From NCBI GenBank assembly GCA_019426215.1, contig CM033392.1:37744980-37808979 (forward strand): a stretch of DNA of 64,000 bases. Reading direction: 5' to 3'. Each line of letters begins with the position of its first letter. Positions within the stretch are counted from its first letter, which is position 1. The notes under the pieces were generated by a model that worked only from the letters and a program-made list of their open reading frames with translations, had not been told where the DNA came from and searched no databases. A program made the position numbers and the translations under genes. Shown piece after piece: positions 33,896 to 45,229 of this stretch. The DNA comes from Buddleja alternifolia (Eukaryota > Streptophyta > Magnoliopsida > Lamiales > Scrophulariaceae).

Positions 33896-33921
33896 GGGTC
33901 GTGTGTCGAAACACACGACCC
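33896..33921 (-). promoter_or_regulatory. PBS-proximal hairpin of element G
   Basis: A perfect 11-bp inverted repeat GGGTCGTGTGT / ACACACGACCC with a CGAA loop, about 24 bp from the PBS. Confidence 0.65.
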
Positions 33922-33944
33922 ATCAGGTATGTGAATCAGATATT

Positions 33945-33957
33945 GGCTCTGATACCA
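33945..33957 (-). other. Primer binding site of element G
   Basis: The minus strand reads TGGTATCAGAGCC, a perfect initiator tRNA-Met site, one base from the 5' LTR. Confidence 0.9.
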
Positions 33958-33958
33958 C

Positions 33959-35689
33959 TGTTGGGTTTCGCGAAAAATCAAATAAACGCAGCGGAAGGAT
34001 TTCAAAAATTTTAATTTAAAACCCAAAGTTTGAATTCTATGATGGCATATTCAAATCTTTAACTTCGCATAACGAATAACTACTTACCCGTTGAAGCGAA
34101 GTGGTTGGAGAATCCGATTCCTCCTCAAAAACTTAAATTTGATGAATCTTGACTTCTTCAATCCTCGTGTAGTCTTCAATTCTTGAATTCGTTGACTTTC
34201 TTGAATTTGATCCAAACAACGAAAATACGTTGTCTCTAAATTATCATGTAGGGATTGATTGACGAAAAATTCCCACTTTTTCTCTAAGGGGGCGATGGCT
34301 ATAGTATAGAGAGAGGAGGAGGATTTTCTACTTTTCTTTCTAGGAGATTTACGAATGTCTATGTCTTGTTTTATGTCAAAAACTCCTTTTATATCTCATG
34401 ACTTGTTGACCAAGACAAACAAAAGATACCTTGTTTGTTGGCATCCTTATGGACACCCAACTTGACTTAATAGAGGACGCCCATTATGGTCTCGGTGTGC
34501 CTTTTGTTTTAATTAATTATCTATTTAATTAATAATTCATTATATCCATTAATAAATTAATTAATTAAATAATCAAATTAATTCATTAATATATTTCCAA
34601 AGGAAATTAACTAATAATTAATCTTATCCTTATAATCAATTATTTCATCTTAATTTATCCACTAAATTAAAACTCCTAGAAAAATAGAAACTCCTTTTTT
34701 CTCTATCAATCATTTAGCGCTACTCTTTAGGTTCGTTTCATTTGGCAATGAGAGGAAATCAAAGGAAGTGGGTAACACCTAGCCAGTCACGTAGCCTACT
34801 TCGTAGCTCAAACGAAATCAAATGATTGGATCATTTCACAACCTTCCAATCGTAAATACCGTATAAGTATAAACCCTTTGTTCGCATATCCTAGTCAAGT
34901 GAGAGTCATGGTTATGTCAAATTCACTGGACTTGACCATATGTATTAATTATAATAATATGAAATCATTGAGATCGATTTAGTGCCTCGCACAATCGTCT
35001 TTTTTTGCTTTGCTCAAAGACTTTGATATCTATTTATCTATAATCACATAGGGTACTTTCTCACTCACTTATGAGAGAACAAATTCAATGTTACATATCA
35101 GCTAAGACTACCACTTGCCCATCAAGCTGCATTTCGTGGTCAACCCCACAAGGTATCAAACTACTCTAATGAAATACTTGACGTCACAAGTGTATCTTCA
35201 GCCTGATACTTCAGGTCAAAGGTTCACTTATTACCTATTACGCATAATCAGTTCTGTAATTGGCAGTCCCAGAGTAAAAACCCATGTGACAGAACCGATA
35301 CGAGTCGTGTTCGAGCATATCAGTTCCACTGATGTGCCTACAATCTTAAGCTCCTACCATCTCATGGTACTCGACTGGCACTCCCATGTCAGAGCTAGGA
35401 TTGTACAAGTGTTCTAAGTCTTTATTTGTCCATGAAAGACTTCATTTTACTTGCGAACTAGATTTAGTAATCAAGACCGATCTCTCTAGTACCAACCTCC
35501 TATCCCATAGGAAGTAGAGGGGTCGCACTGAAAACATGGACAAAGCGTTTTACACAACTTATAGATGTAGATAAGATTTAAGTGAAAACTAAATAATGTC
35601 TTTATTATAAATAACAAAAAATAAGTTCATTACAAGAAAGATGTCCTATCATTCTATCCTTTATGGCATCTGAGGGCATAATCCGAACA
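33959..35689 (-). repeat. 5' LTR of element G (1731 bp)
   Basis: It runs from TGTTGGGTTTCGCG to ATCCGAACA on the plus strand. It differs from the 3' LTR by substitutions and indels, so the insertion is not recent. A TATA-like GATATAAAAGGAG lies on the minus strand near 34385-34397. Confidence 0.9.
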
Positions 35690-35694
35690 GATAT

Positions 35695-35806
35695 CTCTAT
35701 CATATATATATGCGTGATAAAACCCCGGGATTGATCCTGTATTGAGAAAAATCCAAAAAATTTAATTACACCGCTTTTGCTGCATTTTAGATTATTTTTG
35801 CGAACA
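35695..35806 (+). repeat. 5' LTR of element H, second part
   Basis: Continues the LTR of H after G and its GATAT duplication and ends GCGAACA directly before the PBS. It matches the end of the 3' LTR (to 46774). Confidence 0.85.
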
Positions 35807-35807
35807 G

Positions 35808-35820
35808 TGGTCTCAGAGCC
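35808..35820 (+). other. Primer binding site of element H
   Basis: TGGTCTCAGAGCC, one mismatch from the initiator tRNA-Met site, one base after the LTR. Confidence 0.85.
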
Positions 35821-36029
35821 AAATCGCGGGGTTCGACGTATATAATTTATGTGTAAATATGTAATTAGATGCAGGATTTACCATTTTTCGCGATGCATGA
35901 TTAAATATGTAGATTACGCGTTTTTGTGTTCTTGAGGAATTTTATTTATTTTATTCGTTACAAATTAATAAAATTAGATTTTGTGTAATTTTATTGTGAT
36001 AAAATAATCATGAAAAGATGGGGATCAAA

Positions 36030-36310
36030 AATCCCCATCGCTGGCAGCGAAACCCGCTGCCGCGGTGGCGACGGGAGCAACTAGCAACGAAAGCCACAGG
36101 CTGTTGGGCCGGCACATGAGCAGACTGGGTCTATCATGTGCAAGCCCAGCAATGGACTCGCTGTGTGAGCCCATTCCACACAACAGCTGGGCTGTCATGT
36201 GCGAATGGGCCGCACAGCGACAACCCAAGTTGTTGTGCTCCACAACGAGCCCGCCCATGTGTTTTTTAACACACGGGCTGGTCAAACTAACCTGGGTTGA
36301 CCCGTGGGTA
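36030..36310 (+). other. GC-rich block in leader of H
   Basis: A GC-rich island about 0.2 kb after the PBS with inverted repeats, for example GTGTT..AACAC inside GCCCG..CGGGC (about 36249-36278), and repeats of GAGCCCATTCC / CCCAGCAATGG type. The surrounding leader is very AT-rich. Confidence 0.5.
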
Positions 36311-37263
36311 ACCCAGGTATATTTTTAATAAACATATATATTTAGTTTTTGATTAAAATTGGATTTTACTGCAAAAATAAATAATATTATTTATTAAAAT
36401 AGGATTTTAATATTCCAAGTTATCTAATTTTATTTAAGTTGGAGTTTAATATAAATTGGATACTTTCTATTATAAAATTAGTTTTAATAAACTTAGATGT
36501 TAATTTTTATTAAAATTGGATTTTAATATAAAATTAATGGGAGTCTATTAAATTGGATTTTATAATGGAATCAAATAAATTTATTTTCCTCGAGAATATG
36601 AATTCAATAATTTAATTAGAAACTAACATATATATTTTTCGTGTGTTATGTGATATATCATGTTTGACATGTTATGTGATGGAAGACATGATTCATGGAC
36701 TTAGGCTCGCTTTTATCTATGTATTTCTTTTCGATGGATTGTAAAGGTCATTTTGAGCCTATGTATTTTTTTCTTTCTATAGAAATTTTATATAGGTTGC
36801 TTATATTAAATTTGTAATAATTAGAAATAGAATAGGCCCAATGAAGAAATTTAAGTTGAGTCAAGGAGATACAAGAAGGAGCTTTAGAAGCTTTAGTATA
36901 GTTTCTTTTTTTATTAGCGATCGAGGCATTGACTTGGCTCAATCTAGAATTATGGTCCATGAATCATGTGTTGTTAGCTTTCTAAGATTGGTTTCAATTA
37001 TTTATTGATCCACGTTTGTATGCTTTTGTATGCATAGTATAAAACGGATTGATGTTCAAAGTGAGACCTATTAAATAATTAAATTCTCCCACTTTGAAAA
37101 ACATTAAGTTGGTAAAAGGTACTGGGTATCCTGTCCTCCACTGAACTTAGAAGAAAATCAAAATGATATTTAATATATAATATCGTCCATAACCAATGGG
37201 TTATATATTGAAATATATTTTAGATTTTTGTAAGAGCATGAAATGCCATTAGTCGAAGCAAAT

Positions 37264-37299
37264 TTCACCCCACATACTAGGAAAAGGTTGCAAGGTGAA
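37264..37299 (+). promoter_or_regulatory. Leader hairpin H1
   Basis: TTCACC / GGTGAA around CCACATACTAGGAAAAGGTT. Homologous to G3 and L3 in place and stem. Confidence 0.55.
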
Positions 37300-37447
37300 T
37301 TCAATTGTTAGACCAATAGACAGTTAGTGGGTTAACCTTAAATTATTCATAAATCAATAAGACCATTAAAATGTTGAGATTCAATCAATAATGGACAAAG
37401 GGATAGAATCATCCATTTGATGGGTTGATGTTGGACATCACTTTAAT

Positions 37448-37494
37448 AGATTAATTAGGCCACATACCAGCAGAAGATTGCAACCTATTAATCT
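37448..37494 (+). promoter_or_regulatory. Leader hairpin H2
   Basis: AGATTAATTAGG pairs with CCTATTAATCT (11 bp with one bulge) around CCACATACCAGCAGAAGATT and GCAA. It lies about 200 nt before the gag ATG, as L1 does. Confidence 0.65.
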
Positions 37495-37695
37495 AGTTAA
37501 AGACATCAATCTCCACTACGAAGTCTTCCAACAATGACTTCCGATTTCCACAGTGGGAGTGTGGATTTTAGAAAAATGTAGTGGAAGCCAAGTTTATTTT
37601 GAAAGTCCTTGATTTAAATTTGGAACAACAATTATGATAAAATCTAATAGGTTTTTTTACTTTTCTGCAGTTATTTGCTTATTATCTCTCTCACT

Positions 37696-38560
37696 ATGAC
37701 TATCAACCCGTTATCTGTATTACTTGAAAATAACACCTTGACTGGTTCTAACTATGTGGACTGGCTCTAGGATAGTCCTCAATATGGAGTCACTGGGATA
37801 TGTATTGGATGCTAATATCCCAGTTGCGCTTGTAAGGACGCGTGCTAGTGAGGAGAAAGTCGAGGCTTATGAAAAAGGGATCAAAGATGACGTCCGGGTT
37901 CGTGGGTATATGTTGGGCTCAATGAATAATGAGTTGCACAGATCTCACGACAAAATGGTCTTGACGAGGGATATTTTGGCGCACTTGGTAGAGCTCTATG
38001 GTAAGCATAGTCGTACTGCTCGATATGAGATATCAAAAGAGCTCTTTGAAGCCAAGATGAAAGAAGGTGAAAAAGTTGGGGATCATGCACTTAAAATGAT
38101 TTCAAAAGGACCTTGACTTCAACATAGACCCGCAACTACAAACTGACCTCATCTTGCAGCATTTCAAGGCTCTTTTTCCCAATTTGTAATGAACTTCAAC
38201 TGCAATGAGATAGAGTGCAATCTGGCTGGGTTGATGAATAACCTTACAAATGCACAATCTCAAATGAAGCCAAAGGGAAAAGAGGCCGCCTTAGTCATCA
38301 CTTCTAAGCTTAAGAACAACAAGAAGAAGAACAAGACTAAGAAGCCCATTAGCACTCCGGGTCCACATGCGAAGATTGACAAAAGAAAGGGTAAAGCTTT
38401 GAAAGTGATGAAGAGCAAAGGGCCAAAAGAAATGGATAAGTGCCTTCACTGCGGTGAGCTAGGCCACTATAGGAGGGAGTGTCCTAACTTTGGCAAAAGT
38501 GCTACAGGTATGAAACTTTTTGTTTTAGAAACCAATTGTTCTATAACTGTATTTTCCACT
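37696..38560 (+). pseudogene. Element H gag
   Basis: The start is the ATG at 37696 (MTINPLSVLLENNTLTG), then SNYVDWL and a break near 37768. The frame resumes as RIVLNMESLGYVLDANIPVA, HLVELYGKHSRTARYEISKE and HALKMISKG, with another break near 38115. The last frame has FVMNFNCNEIECNLAGLM, a Lys-rich linker and the zinc knuckle CLHCGELGHYRREC at 38441-38482. All gag modules are present in about three frames. Confidence 0.9.
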
Positions 38561-39255
38561 TCGTGGATACTTGATTTTGGAGCTAGTGCTAACGTTTGTG
38601 TAATGAATCGGGACTTGGAGCGAAGTAGAAAGTTGGAGCATGGAGAGGTAATGATCAATTTGGCAACGGGTAGAGTGTCGCAACTTATCACATTGGATCA
38701 AATTCTTTGTGTTTATTATCTGAACATGTTTTGATTTTAGAGAATATTTTAGTTTTGCCCAACGGGCTTAAGAACATTATTTGAATTTCTATGATGGTTA
38801 GGAATAATTATTGTTTTAATAATAAGATTGTTGGCACTGTTACTTTAGTCAATGGCCTCTATTATTTAAATATGCAAAATGAATGTGTTGTAAATGTCAT
38901 CTCAAAGAAGCGTGGTAGGCAAGGTCCTAACCTAAGCTTGAAGTGGCCTCTTAGACTAGGCCATCCTAGCGAGCAAAAGATATATAAGATGGAGAATGAT
39001 GGGTTAACTGACTCATTGGGATCGAATCACTATCCGACTTGTGAACCTTCTCTCAAAGGCAAAATGGCTAGATTTCCCTTTACCGGGACTTTTTAAAGGG
39101 CTACTGAAGTATTAGGACTTGTACACACCAACGTTTGCGAACCATTTGGAGAAATGGCTCGTAGAGATTTTTACTATTTCATTACTTTCACTTATGACCA
39201 TTCAAGATATGGTCTTGTGAATTTAATGAAACAAAATTCTGAATCATTTGAAAAG
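38561..39255 (+). pseudogene. Element H protease, pre-integrase, integrase start
   Basis: The protease site reads SWILDFGASANVC: the catalytic triplet DSG is now DFG. The pre-integrase piece has KWPLRLGHPSEQKIYKM and the integrase start reads VHTNVCEPFGEMA, where the first catalytic Asp (HTD in relatives) is Asn. It ends at NSESFEK, where solo LTR J interrupts; the reading continues at 42491. Confidence 0.85.
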
Positions 39256-39562
39256 TGCTGGGTTTTTATGTATAAACGCAGCGGAAATTTAAATATCCCA
39301 AGGTGGTTCATCTCGATTTCTTGTATTTGAATCGGGTTTAGAATTTATGTACCTTTCTTTACATAATTGGATTTCTGAACCAGCTTTTGTGATCCTTTTT
39401 CGAACAGCAAATCTGCTACTGTCACTAAATCACCACGCCAGAATTAAAGCAAAAATCCTCCTTTTCTTCCTCCTTGAAGACGGCTAGAGATAGAGAGAGA
39501 GTTTGGAAGACTTTGACTTGGAGAGAAAGTTAATGATTGAGGTTTAGGTTAATTTTCACTAA

Positions 39563-39580
39563 GTAGTATATTTATACTAC
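39563..39580 (-). promoter_or_regulatory. TATA box centred in an inverted repeat (LTR J)
   Basis: The minus strand reads GTAGTATAAATATACTAC: perfect 8-bp arms around AA, one pair longer than in LTR E. Confidence 0.6.
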
Positions 39581-40353
39581 ACTAACTAACTAAGCCACAT
39601 ATGCGTCCACTATGGACACCCACTTTAGGCATTTTAAATGCCCATCGGGCTTAGTCGAATTGTGGTTTTGTTTTTAATTATTTATTTAATTAATATTATT
39701 TATCCAATAAATAAATTAATCAAATAACTAATTAATTCTATGTTAATTCTACAATTAATTTCCATGAAGAAATTAATTAACACATTCACTTAATTAATTA
39801 ATAAAATCATGGAATGATTAATTAATTAATTGTGATATCCAAAACCGAAAATTCTCTCAAGTCAATTCCATGATATTTTCCTTTGCAATTCCTTTAAGCG
39901 CGGCTCTGTAGGTTCGTCTCAGTAGGAAATTGGGAGGAAACCAAAAGGATGTGGGTAACACCTAGCCAGTCTCGTGGCCCACATCGTATCCCAATTGAGA
40001 ACAAATGATTAGGATCATTCCAAACCTTTCTCGCTGGGAATACCATACGGGTATAAACCCTTTATTCATATATCTCAGTCAAGTGAGAGTCATGGTTTAG
40101 TCAAACTCACAGAACTTGACCATATGTTTAGCTCATAATGAATCGAGGTCACTTAGTATACTTTCATGTCAAACATGAGTATCTTTAATGCTTTGGCCAT
40201 AGTCTTTTTGATCTCATTCATTCATGACTGCATAGGATATTTAGCTTATTCACTTACGAGAGAATAAATCTCATTTTGCTAATCAGCTAAAACTGCTGCT
40301 TGCCCATCAAGCCGCACTTCGAGGTCGACCCCACCAACGGGTGATTTGGATCT

Positions 40354-41951
40354 TATTAGAGTGTGTGCCCTCAAATGTCATAAAGAGGATAGATTTATAG
40401 GGCATTGACTTGTAACTAAATAATATTTTTTTTATTATATATAAGGCATTGTCTTGTTGTTTTCTTATAGGCATTTACAAGGTGTTAATAAACAACATAA
40501 AGTTTTTGAGAATAAAGGCAAACCTTCTACTTTCTATGGGATAGGAAGAATGGCACTAGAAGGGTTTGATCCTTATTCTCTAAATAGGGTTCGCAAGTCT
40601 AAGAAAGTATTTGACTGGACATCAATACAGAACAAGGACTTGCAAGATATAAGTTTCGACAGAGAAAGTGTCAGTCGAACACTAATGGAATGATAGTGGG
40701 AACTTATGTCATGGACGTATAAGTTGGACTAATATGTTCGAACACGGCTCGCATCAGTTTCATCACATGGGTATTCACTCACTGACAGTCAATGATGAAA
40801 CTGATAAGTTGTGATAGGTACGCGTGAACCTTAGACCTGAGAAATCGAGTTAAAGATGTACTTGTGACATCAAGTCTATCATTAGAGTAGTTAGATCCAA
40901 ATCACCCTTTGGTGGGATTGACCTCGAAGTGCGACTTGATGGGCAAGTAGCCTTGGTAACTGATTAGCAAAATGGGATTTATTCTCTCATAAGTGAATGA
41001 GCTAAATATCCTATGCAGTCATGAATGAGTGAGGTTAAAAGTCTTTGGCCAAAGCATAAAATGAGCTCGACTCATTATGAGCTAAGCATATGGTCAAGTC
41101 ATGTGAGTTTGACTAAAACCATGACTCTCACTTGACTGAGATATAAGAATAAAAGGTCTATACTCGTACGGTATTCACAGCGTATATGGTTTGGAATGAT
41201 CCTATTCATTCGTTCTCAATTGGAATACGATGTGAGCCACGTGACTGGCTAGGTATTACTCACATTCTTTTGGTTTTCTCCCAATTGCCTTTTGAGACGA
41301 ACCTAAAGAGTCGCGCTTAAAGGAAGTGCAAAAGAAAAATTATGGAAAAGACTTGAGAGAATTTTCGGTATTGGATATCAAGATTAATTAATTAATCATT
41401 AGATAATTTTATTAATTAATTAAGTTAATGAATTAATTTATTTATTGGAGGAATTTAATTATAAAATTAACATGGATTTAATTGATTATTTAATTTATTT
41501 ATTTATTGGATAAATAATATTAATTATTTAATTAATCAAATAAGCATAATAGGGCTAAAGCCCGATGGCTTTAAAAGCCATAAAGTTGTTTCACTGTAGT
41601 ACAAATATACTATTTAGAGAAAATTAACCTAAGTGAATTAACACAAACTTTCTCTCCAAGTAAAAACACTCCATCCTTTCTCTCTCTCTCTCTCTCTCTC
41701 TAGTCGTCTACCTCAAGAGAAGAAGAAGAAGAAGAAGAAGAAGAAGAAGATTTTCATTTTTGACTCCGGCGTATCAATTTAGAGACAGCGATGGATTTTC
41801 TGTTCAACAAAGCTGGTTCAGAATTCAACATACGCGAGAATGGTAATTGAATTCGAAACCCAATTTAAATACGAGAAATAGAGATGAGCCTCTGGGATTT
41901 AAATATATTCTTCCGCTGCGTTATTTGATTTTATGCAGTTTTTTCCCAACA
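40354..41951 (+). mobile_element. Solo LTR K (E family, 1598 bp) inside J
   Basis: Perfect target duplication GATCT (40349-40353 and 41952-41956). It begins TATTAGAGTGTGTGCCCTC, so the first bases TG have become TA, and ends CCCAACA. It is opposite in orientation to J and of the same LTR family. Its TATA palindrome near 41583-41602 has decayed. Confidence 0.9.
41680..41750 (+). repeat. CT and AAG microsatellites in LTR K
   Basis: A CT run at 41680-41701 and an AGA/GAA run at about 41717-41750, downstream of the TATA region. A CT run at the same place is seen in LTRs C and E. Confidence 0.9.
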
Positions 41952-42545
41952 GATCTAACTACTCTAATGACAGACTTGATGTCACAAGCACATCTTCCAC
42001 ATGATTCCTCATGTCTAAGTTTCACGCGTACCTATCACAACTTATCAGTTTTGTCATTCACTGTCAATGAGTGAAAACCCATGTAACAAAACTGATGCGA
42101 GCCGTGTTCGAACACATCAGTCTAACTGAGGTGTCTATGACATAAGTTTCCACTACCATGCTCATAGTGTTCGACTGGCACTTCCCTGTCAAAACTCATA
42201 TCATACAAGTCTTTATCTAGTAATGATGTCCAATCAATACTCTCTTTGATTTGCGAACCATTTTTAGATATTAAAGATCAAACTCTTCTAGTGCCTTTCT
42301 CCCTAACCCATAGGGAGTAGAAGGCTCGCCTTATTATCAAGGACTTTACGTTGTTTACTAAACCATACAAATGCCTATAAGAAAACAACATGAAATGCCT
42401 TATATTAATATAATAATATTTAGTTACAAATCAATGCCCTATAAATATATCCTCTTCATGGCATTTGAGGGCATATACACTAACAAAAAGTTCAAAGAAT
42501 TTAAGGCTTTAGTGGAAAATCAAATTGGACATCATATAAAAACAC

Positions 42546-42941
42546 GGGATAAATGCAAAAAAAAAACCTTGTGTTAATGCGAAATTGCAAAAAAACACCT
42601 ATGTTAACGAAATAGGCTAAACACCACCATGTGTTATTCAAAAGTATGCAAAAGGTCACTTTTTTAAAAAAATGAGCGTGTTTTTCCTATTTTTCACCTT
42701 TAATGACATGCTTCTTTGTCATTTATACACTTTCCAAACAAAATAAAAGGTGAAATAGTGTTATTTCACCCTAAAAACACATATTTCTTTCTAAAAACAC
42801 ATATTTCTTTCTATCTTTTTAATAAAAAGTGACTTTTTCCAGACTTTTGAATAACACATGGTGGTGTTTAGCCTATTTTGTTAACATAGGTGTTTTTTTG
42901 CAATTTCGTATTAACACTGGGGGATTTTTTGCAATTATCTC
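42546..42941. mobile_element. MITE, 396 bp, Mutator-type (10-bp TSD)
   Basis: Target duplication ATAAAAACAC at 42536-42545 and 42942-42951. Long terminal inverted repeats of roughly 100 bp start GGGATAAATGCAAAAA and GAGATAATTGCAAAAA. Both contain GCAAAAAAACACCTATGTTA and the CACCACCATGTGTTATTC segment. It has no coding capacity and sits in the integrase of H. Confidence 0.9.
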
Positions 42942-42951
42942 ATAAAAACAC

Positions 42952-43615
42952 TACGATCGGATCGTGGAGGTGAATATATAAGTGATGAATTTGATGAATT
43001 CCTGAAGGAACATGGAATAATATTGCAACTCATACCACCAGCGACTCCACAACTAAATGGGGTAGCAAAGGGCAGAAAACGAACGCTTTTGGACATAGTT
43101 CGATCTATGCTCAGCTACACTGATCTATCCATTTTCTTGTGGGGACGTGCAATCCTTACTGCTATTCATATCTTGAATAGATGTACTTCCAAATTCGTTC
43201 CTAAGACCCCATATGAGATAAGTAGAAATAGGAAACCAAACCTTAAATACATTAGGATTTAGGGATGCCCTGCCTACATCAAGAAGACAAAGGCAGAGAA
43301 ATTGGAAGCAAGGTCCCTTAAAGGATGTTTCATTGGTTTTCCTGAGGATTCCATGGGATATCTCTTCTACATGCAAGATGATCAAAGGATCATTGTTGCA
43401 CTGCAAGCTTACTTTATTAAAGATGAGTTTATTCAAGAAGATGGTGCAGGTAGAAAGATTGTTCTTGATGAACAAAATGAACATCTAGGGAGACAACTGT
43501 TCAAGAAACACATATTGAATCTATTGAAACACAACCAACATTGCGAAGATCTGGTAGAGTACCGCATCAACCTGAAAGGTACTATGTGTACCTTCTACAA
43601 GAGGAACTAGGTCTC
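42952..43615 (+). pseudogene. Element H integrase, C-terminal part
   Basis: It has SDRGGEYISDEFDEFLKEHG (second catalytic Asp present), PATPQLNGVAKGRKRTLLDI, where the catalytic Glu of NGVAERRNR is now Lys, ILNRCTSKFVPKTPYEI, a stop at 43261, then LKGCFIGFPEDSMGYLFYM. Integrase would be inactive in this copy even without the stops. Confidence 0.9.
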
Positions 43616-45209
43616 CACATTATAGCAGTAGGAGTTCATGCGGACGACCTTTCTACTTATGATAAAGCAATGATGGACATTGACTCTGCAAAGTGGCAAG
43701 AAGCTATGCAAGCGGAGATAGATTCGATGCATTCCAACCAAGTATGAACACTGGTAGATCGTCCCAAAGGTATAGCCTATAAGGTATAAATGGATCTACA
43801 AGAGGAAGATAGGTCTGAACCGAAAAGTTGACACATATAAGGCAAGGCTTGTAGCAAAATTTATACTCAAAAGGAAGGAATTGACTATCAAGAAACCTTT
43901 TCGCTAGTGGCAATCATCAAGTCTATTCGAATTCTGCTTGCAATAGCGGCACATATGGATTATGAGATATGGTAGATGGATGTGAAGATGGCTTTTCTAA
44001 ATGGGTTCCTCGAAGAGGATATCTATATGGATCATCCTAAAGGCTTCACATCTAGGTCTGGTATTCATAAGGTGTGTAAGCTTAAGAGATCCATTTATGG
44101 ACTTAAGCAAGCCTCTAGGAGTTGGAATCTTCGTTTTCTAAAGCTGTCAAAGAATTTGCCGTTGTTAAGAACAAAGATGAACTATGTGTTTACAAAAAGG
44201 TTGGTGGGAGCAAGATCACTTTCCTGGTCTTATATGTGGATGACATTCTAGTTATAAACAATGACGTAGGAATTCTCTCATCAGTCAAAACGTGGCTTTC
44301 AAATACGTTCTCTATGAAATACTTGGGAGAAGCGACCTATATTCTAGGAATTCTTATCTTTAGAGATAAAACAAATAGAATGATAGGACTTTCCTAAGCC
44401 CTTTTGCTTAGAGAAGGTCCTAAAGAGATTTAGGATGAAAGACTCTAAAAAGGGTTTCTTGCCCATGAGACATGGGGTGCACCTTTCAAAGTCTATGTCT
44501 CCTCAAAGTGAGAAAGATAGGAAATAAATGAGTATAGTGCCCTATGCGTCTGCAGTGGGTAGTCTGATGTATGCCATGTTATGTACACGGCCTGACATGG
44601 CCTACGCAGTAAGCATGGTAAGTCATTATTAGGCTAACACGGGAAGAAACCATTGGACCGCTGTCAAAATATCCTAAAGTATCTGAAGAGAACTAAGGAT
44701 ATGGTCCTCACATATGGACATGGATATTTGAAAGTGGGTGGATATACTGACTCAAATTTCCAATCTGATATAGATGATCGAAAATCCACTTCAAGGTTTA
44801 TATCCACACTCAATGGTGGAGCGGTAACTTGAAAAAGTGTCAAGCAAACACAACTGCTAATTCCACCACTGAGGCAGAATACATAGCGGTGTCTGAGGTT
44901 GCTAAAGAGGATGTTTGGATTAGGAAGTTTCTTAGAGAACTTCAAGTGGTCCCTAGTGTATAGCTGTCATTGCCATTTTATTGTGACAATAATGGGACTA
45001 TTACACATGCAAAGGAACCAATGTCTCACAACAAATCCAAGCATATAGAGAGGAGATATCATATAATAAGAGAAATTGTTGGAAGAGGTGAGATAGTTGT
45101 TCAGAGAGTAAATTTAGCCGACGTCGTTGACCCATTGACCAAGCCTTTGACACAGGCAGTGCTGGATCGACATCTTGAGAAGATGGGTATTAGATACAAT
45201 AGTGATTAG
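43560..45209 (+). pseudogene. Element H reverse transcriptase and RNase H
   Basis: It includes RRSGRVPHQPERY, DIDSAKWQEAMQAEIDSMHS, a stop at 43746, [38 protein letters not shown], a frameshift, then [13 protein letters not shown] and RMIGLS with a stop. RNase H follows in fragments with DSNFQSDIDDRKS, TEAEYIAVSE and CDNNGTITHAKEP. The last frame ends HLEKMGIRYNSD at 45209, 21 bp before the LTR. Confidence 0.9.
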
Positions 45210-45220
45210 CATGAGTACAA

Positions 45221-45229
45221 GTGGGAGAT
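45221..45229 (+). other. Polypurine tract of element H
   Basis: GTGGGAGAT directly before the 3' LTR. Confidence 0.8.

Larger units (their letters stand above)
24662..35689 (-). mobile_element. Copia element G, complete (11,028 bp with guest M)
   Basis: Both LTRs are present and it is flanked by a perfect 5-bp duplication GATAT (24657-24661 and 35690-35694). Minus-strand order from the right: 5' LTR, PBS, leader with hairpins, gag, protease, integrase, RT, RNase H, PPT, 3' LTR. Solo LTR M lies in the leader. Without M it is about 9.1 kb. Stops and frameshifts interrupt gag-pol. Confidence 0.95.
39256..42485 (-). mobile_element. Solo LTR J (E family), carrying LTR K
   Basis: Perfect target duplication AAAAG (39251-39255 and 42486-42490). 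On the plus strand it runs from TGCTGGGTTTTTATG to ACACTAACA, an E-type LTR in reverse. Removing it rejoins the integrase reading ESFEK-FKEFKALVEN. Its own length without K is about 1.63 kb. No internal region or second LTR is present, so it is a solo LTR. Confidence 0.9.

Noticed and set aside
40454..40693. 79-codon frame in LTR K
   Set aside because: LTR sequence also found in E and J, where the frame is not kept.
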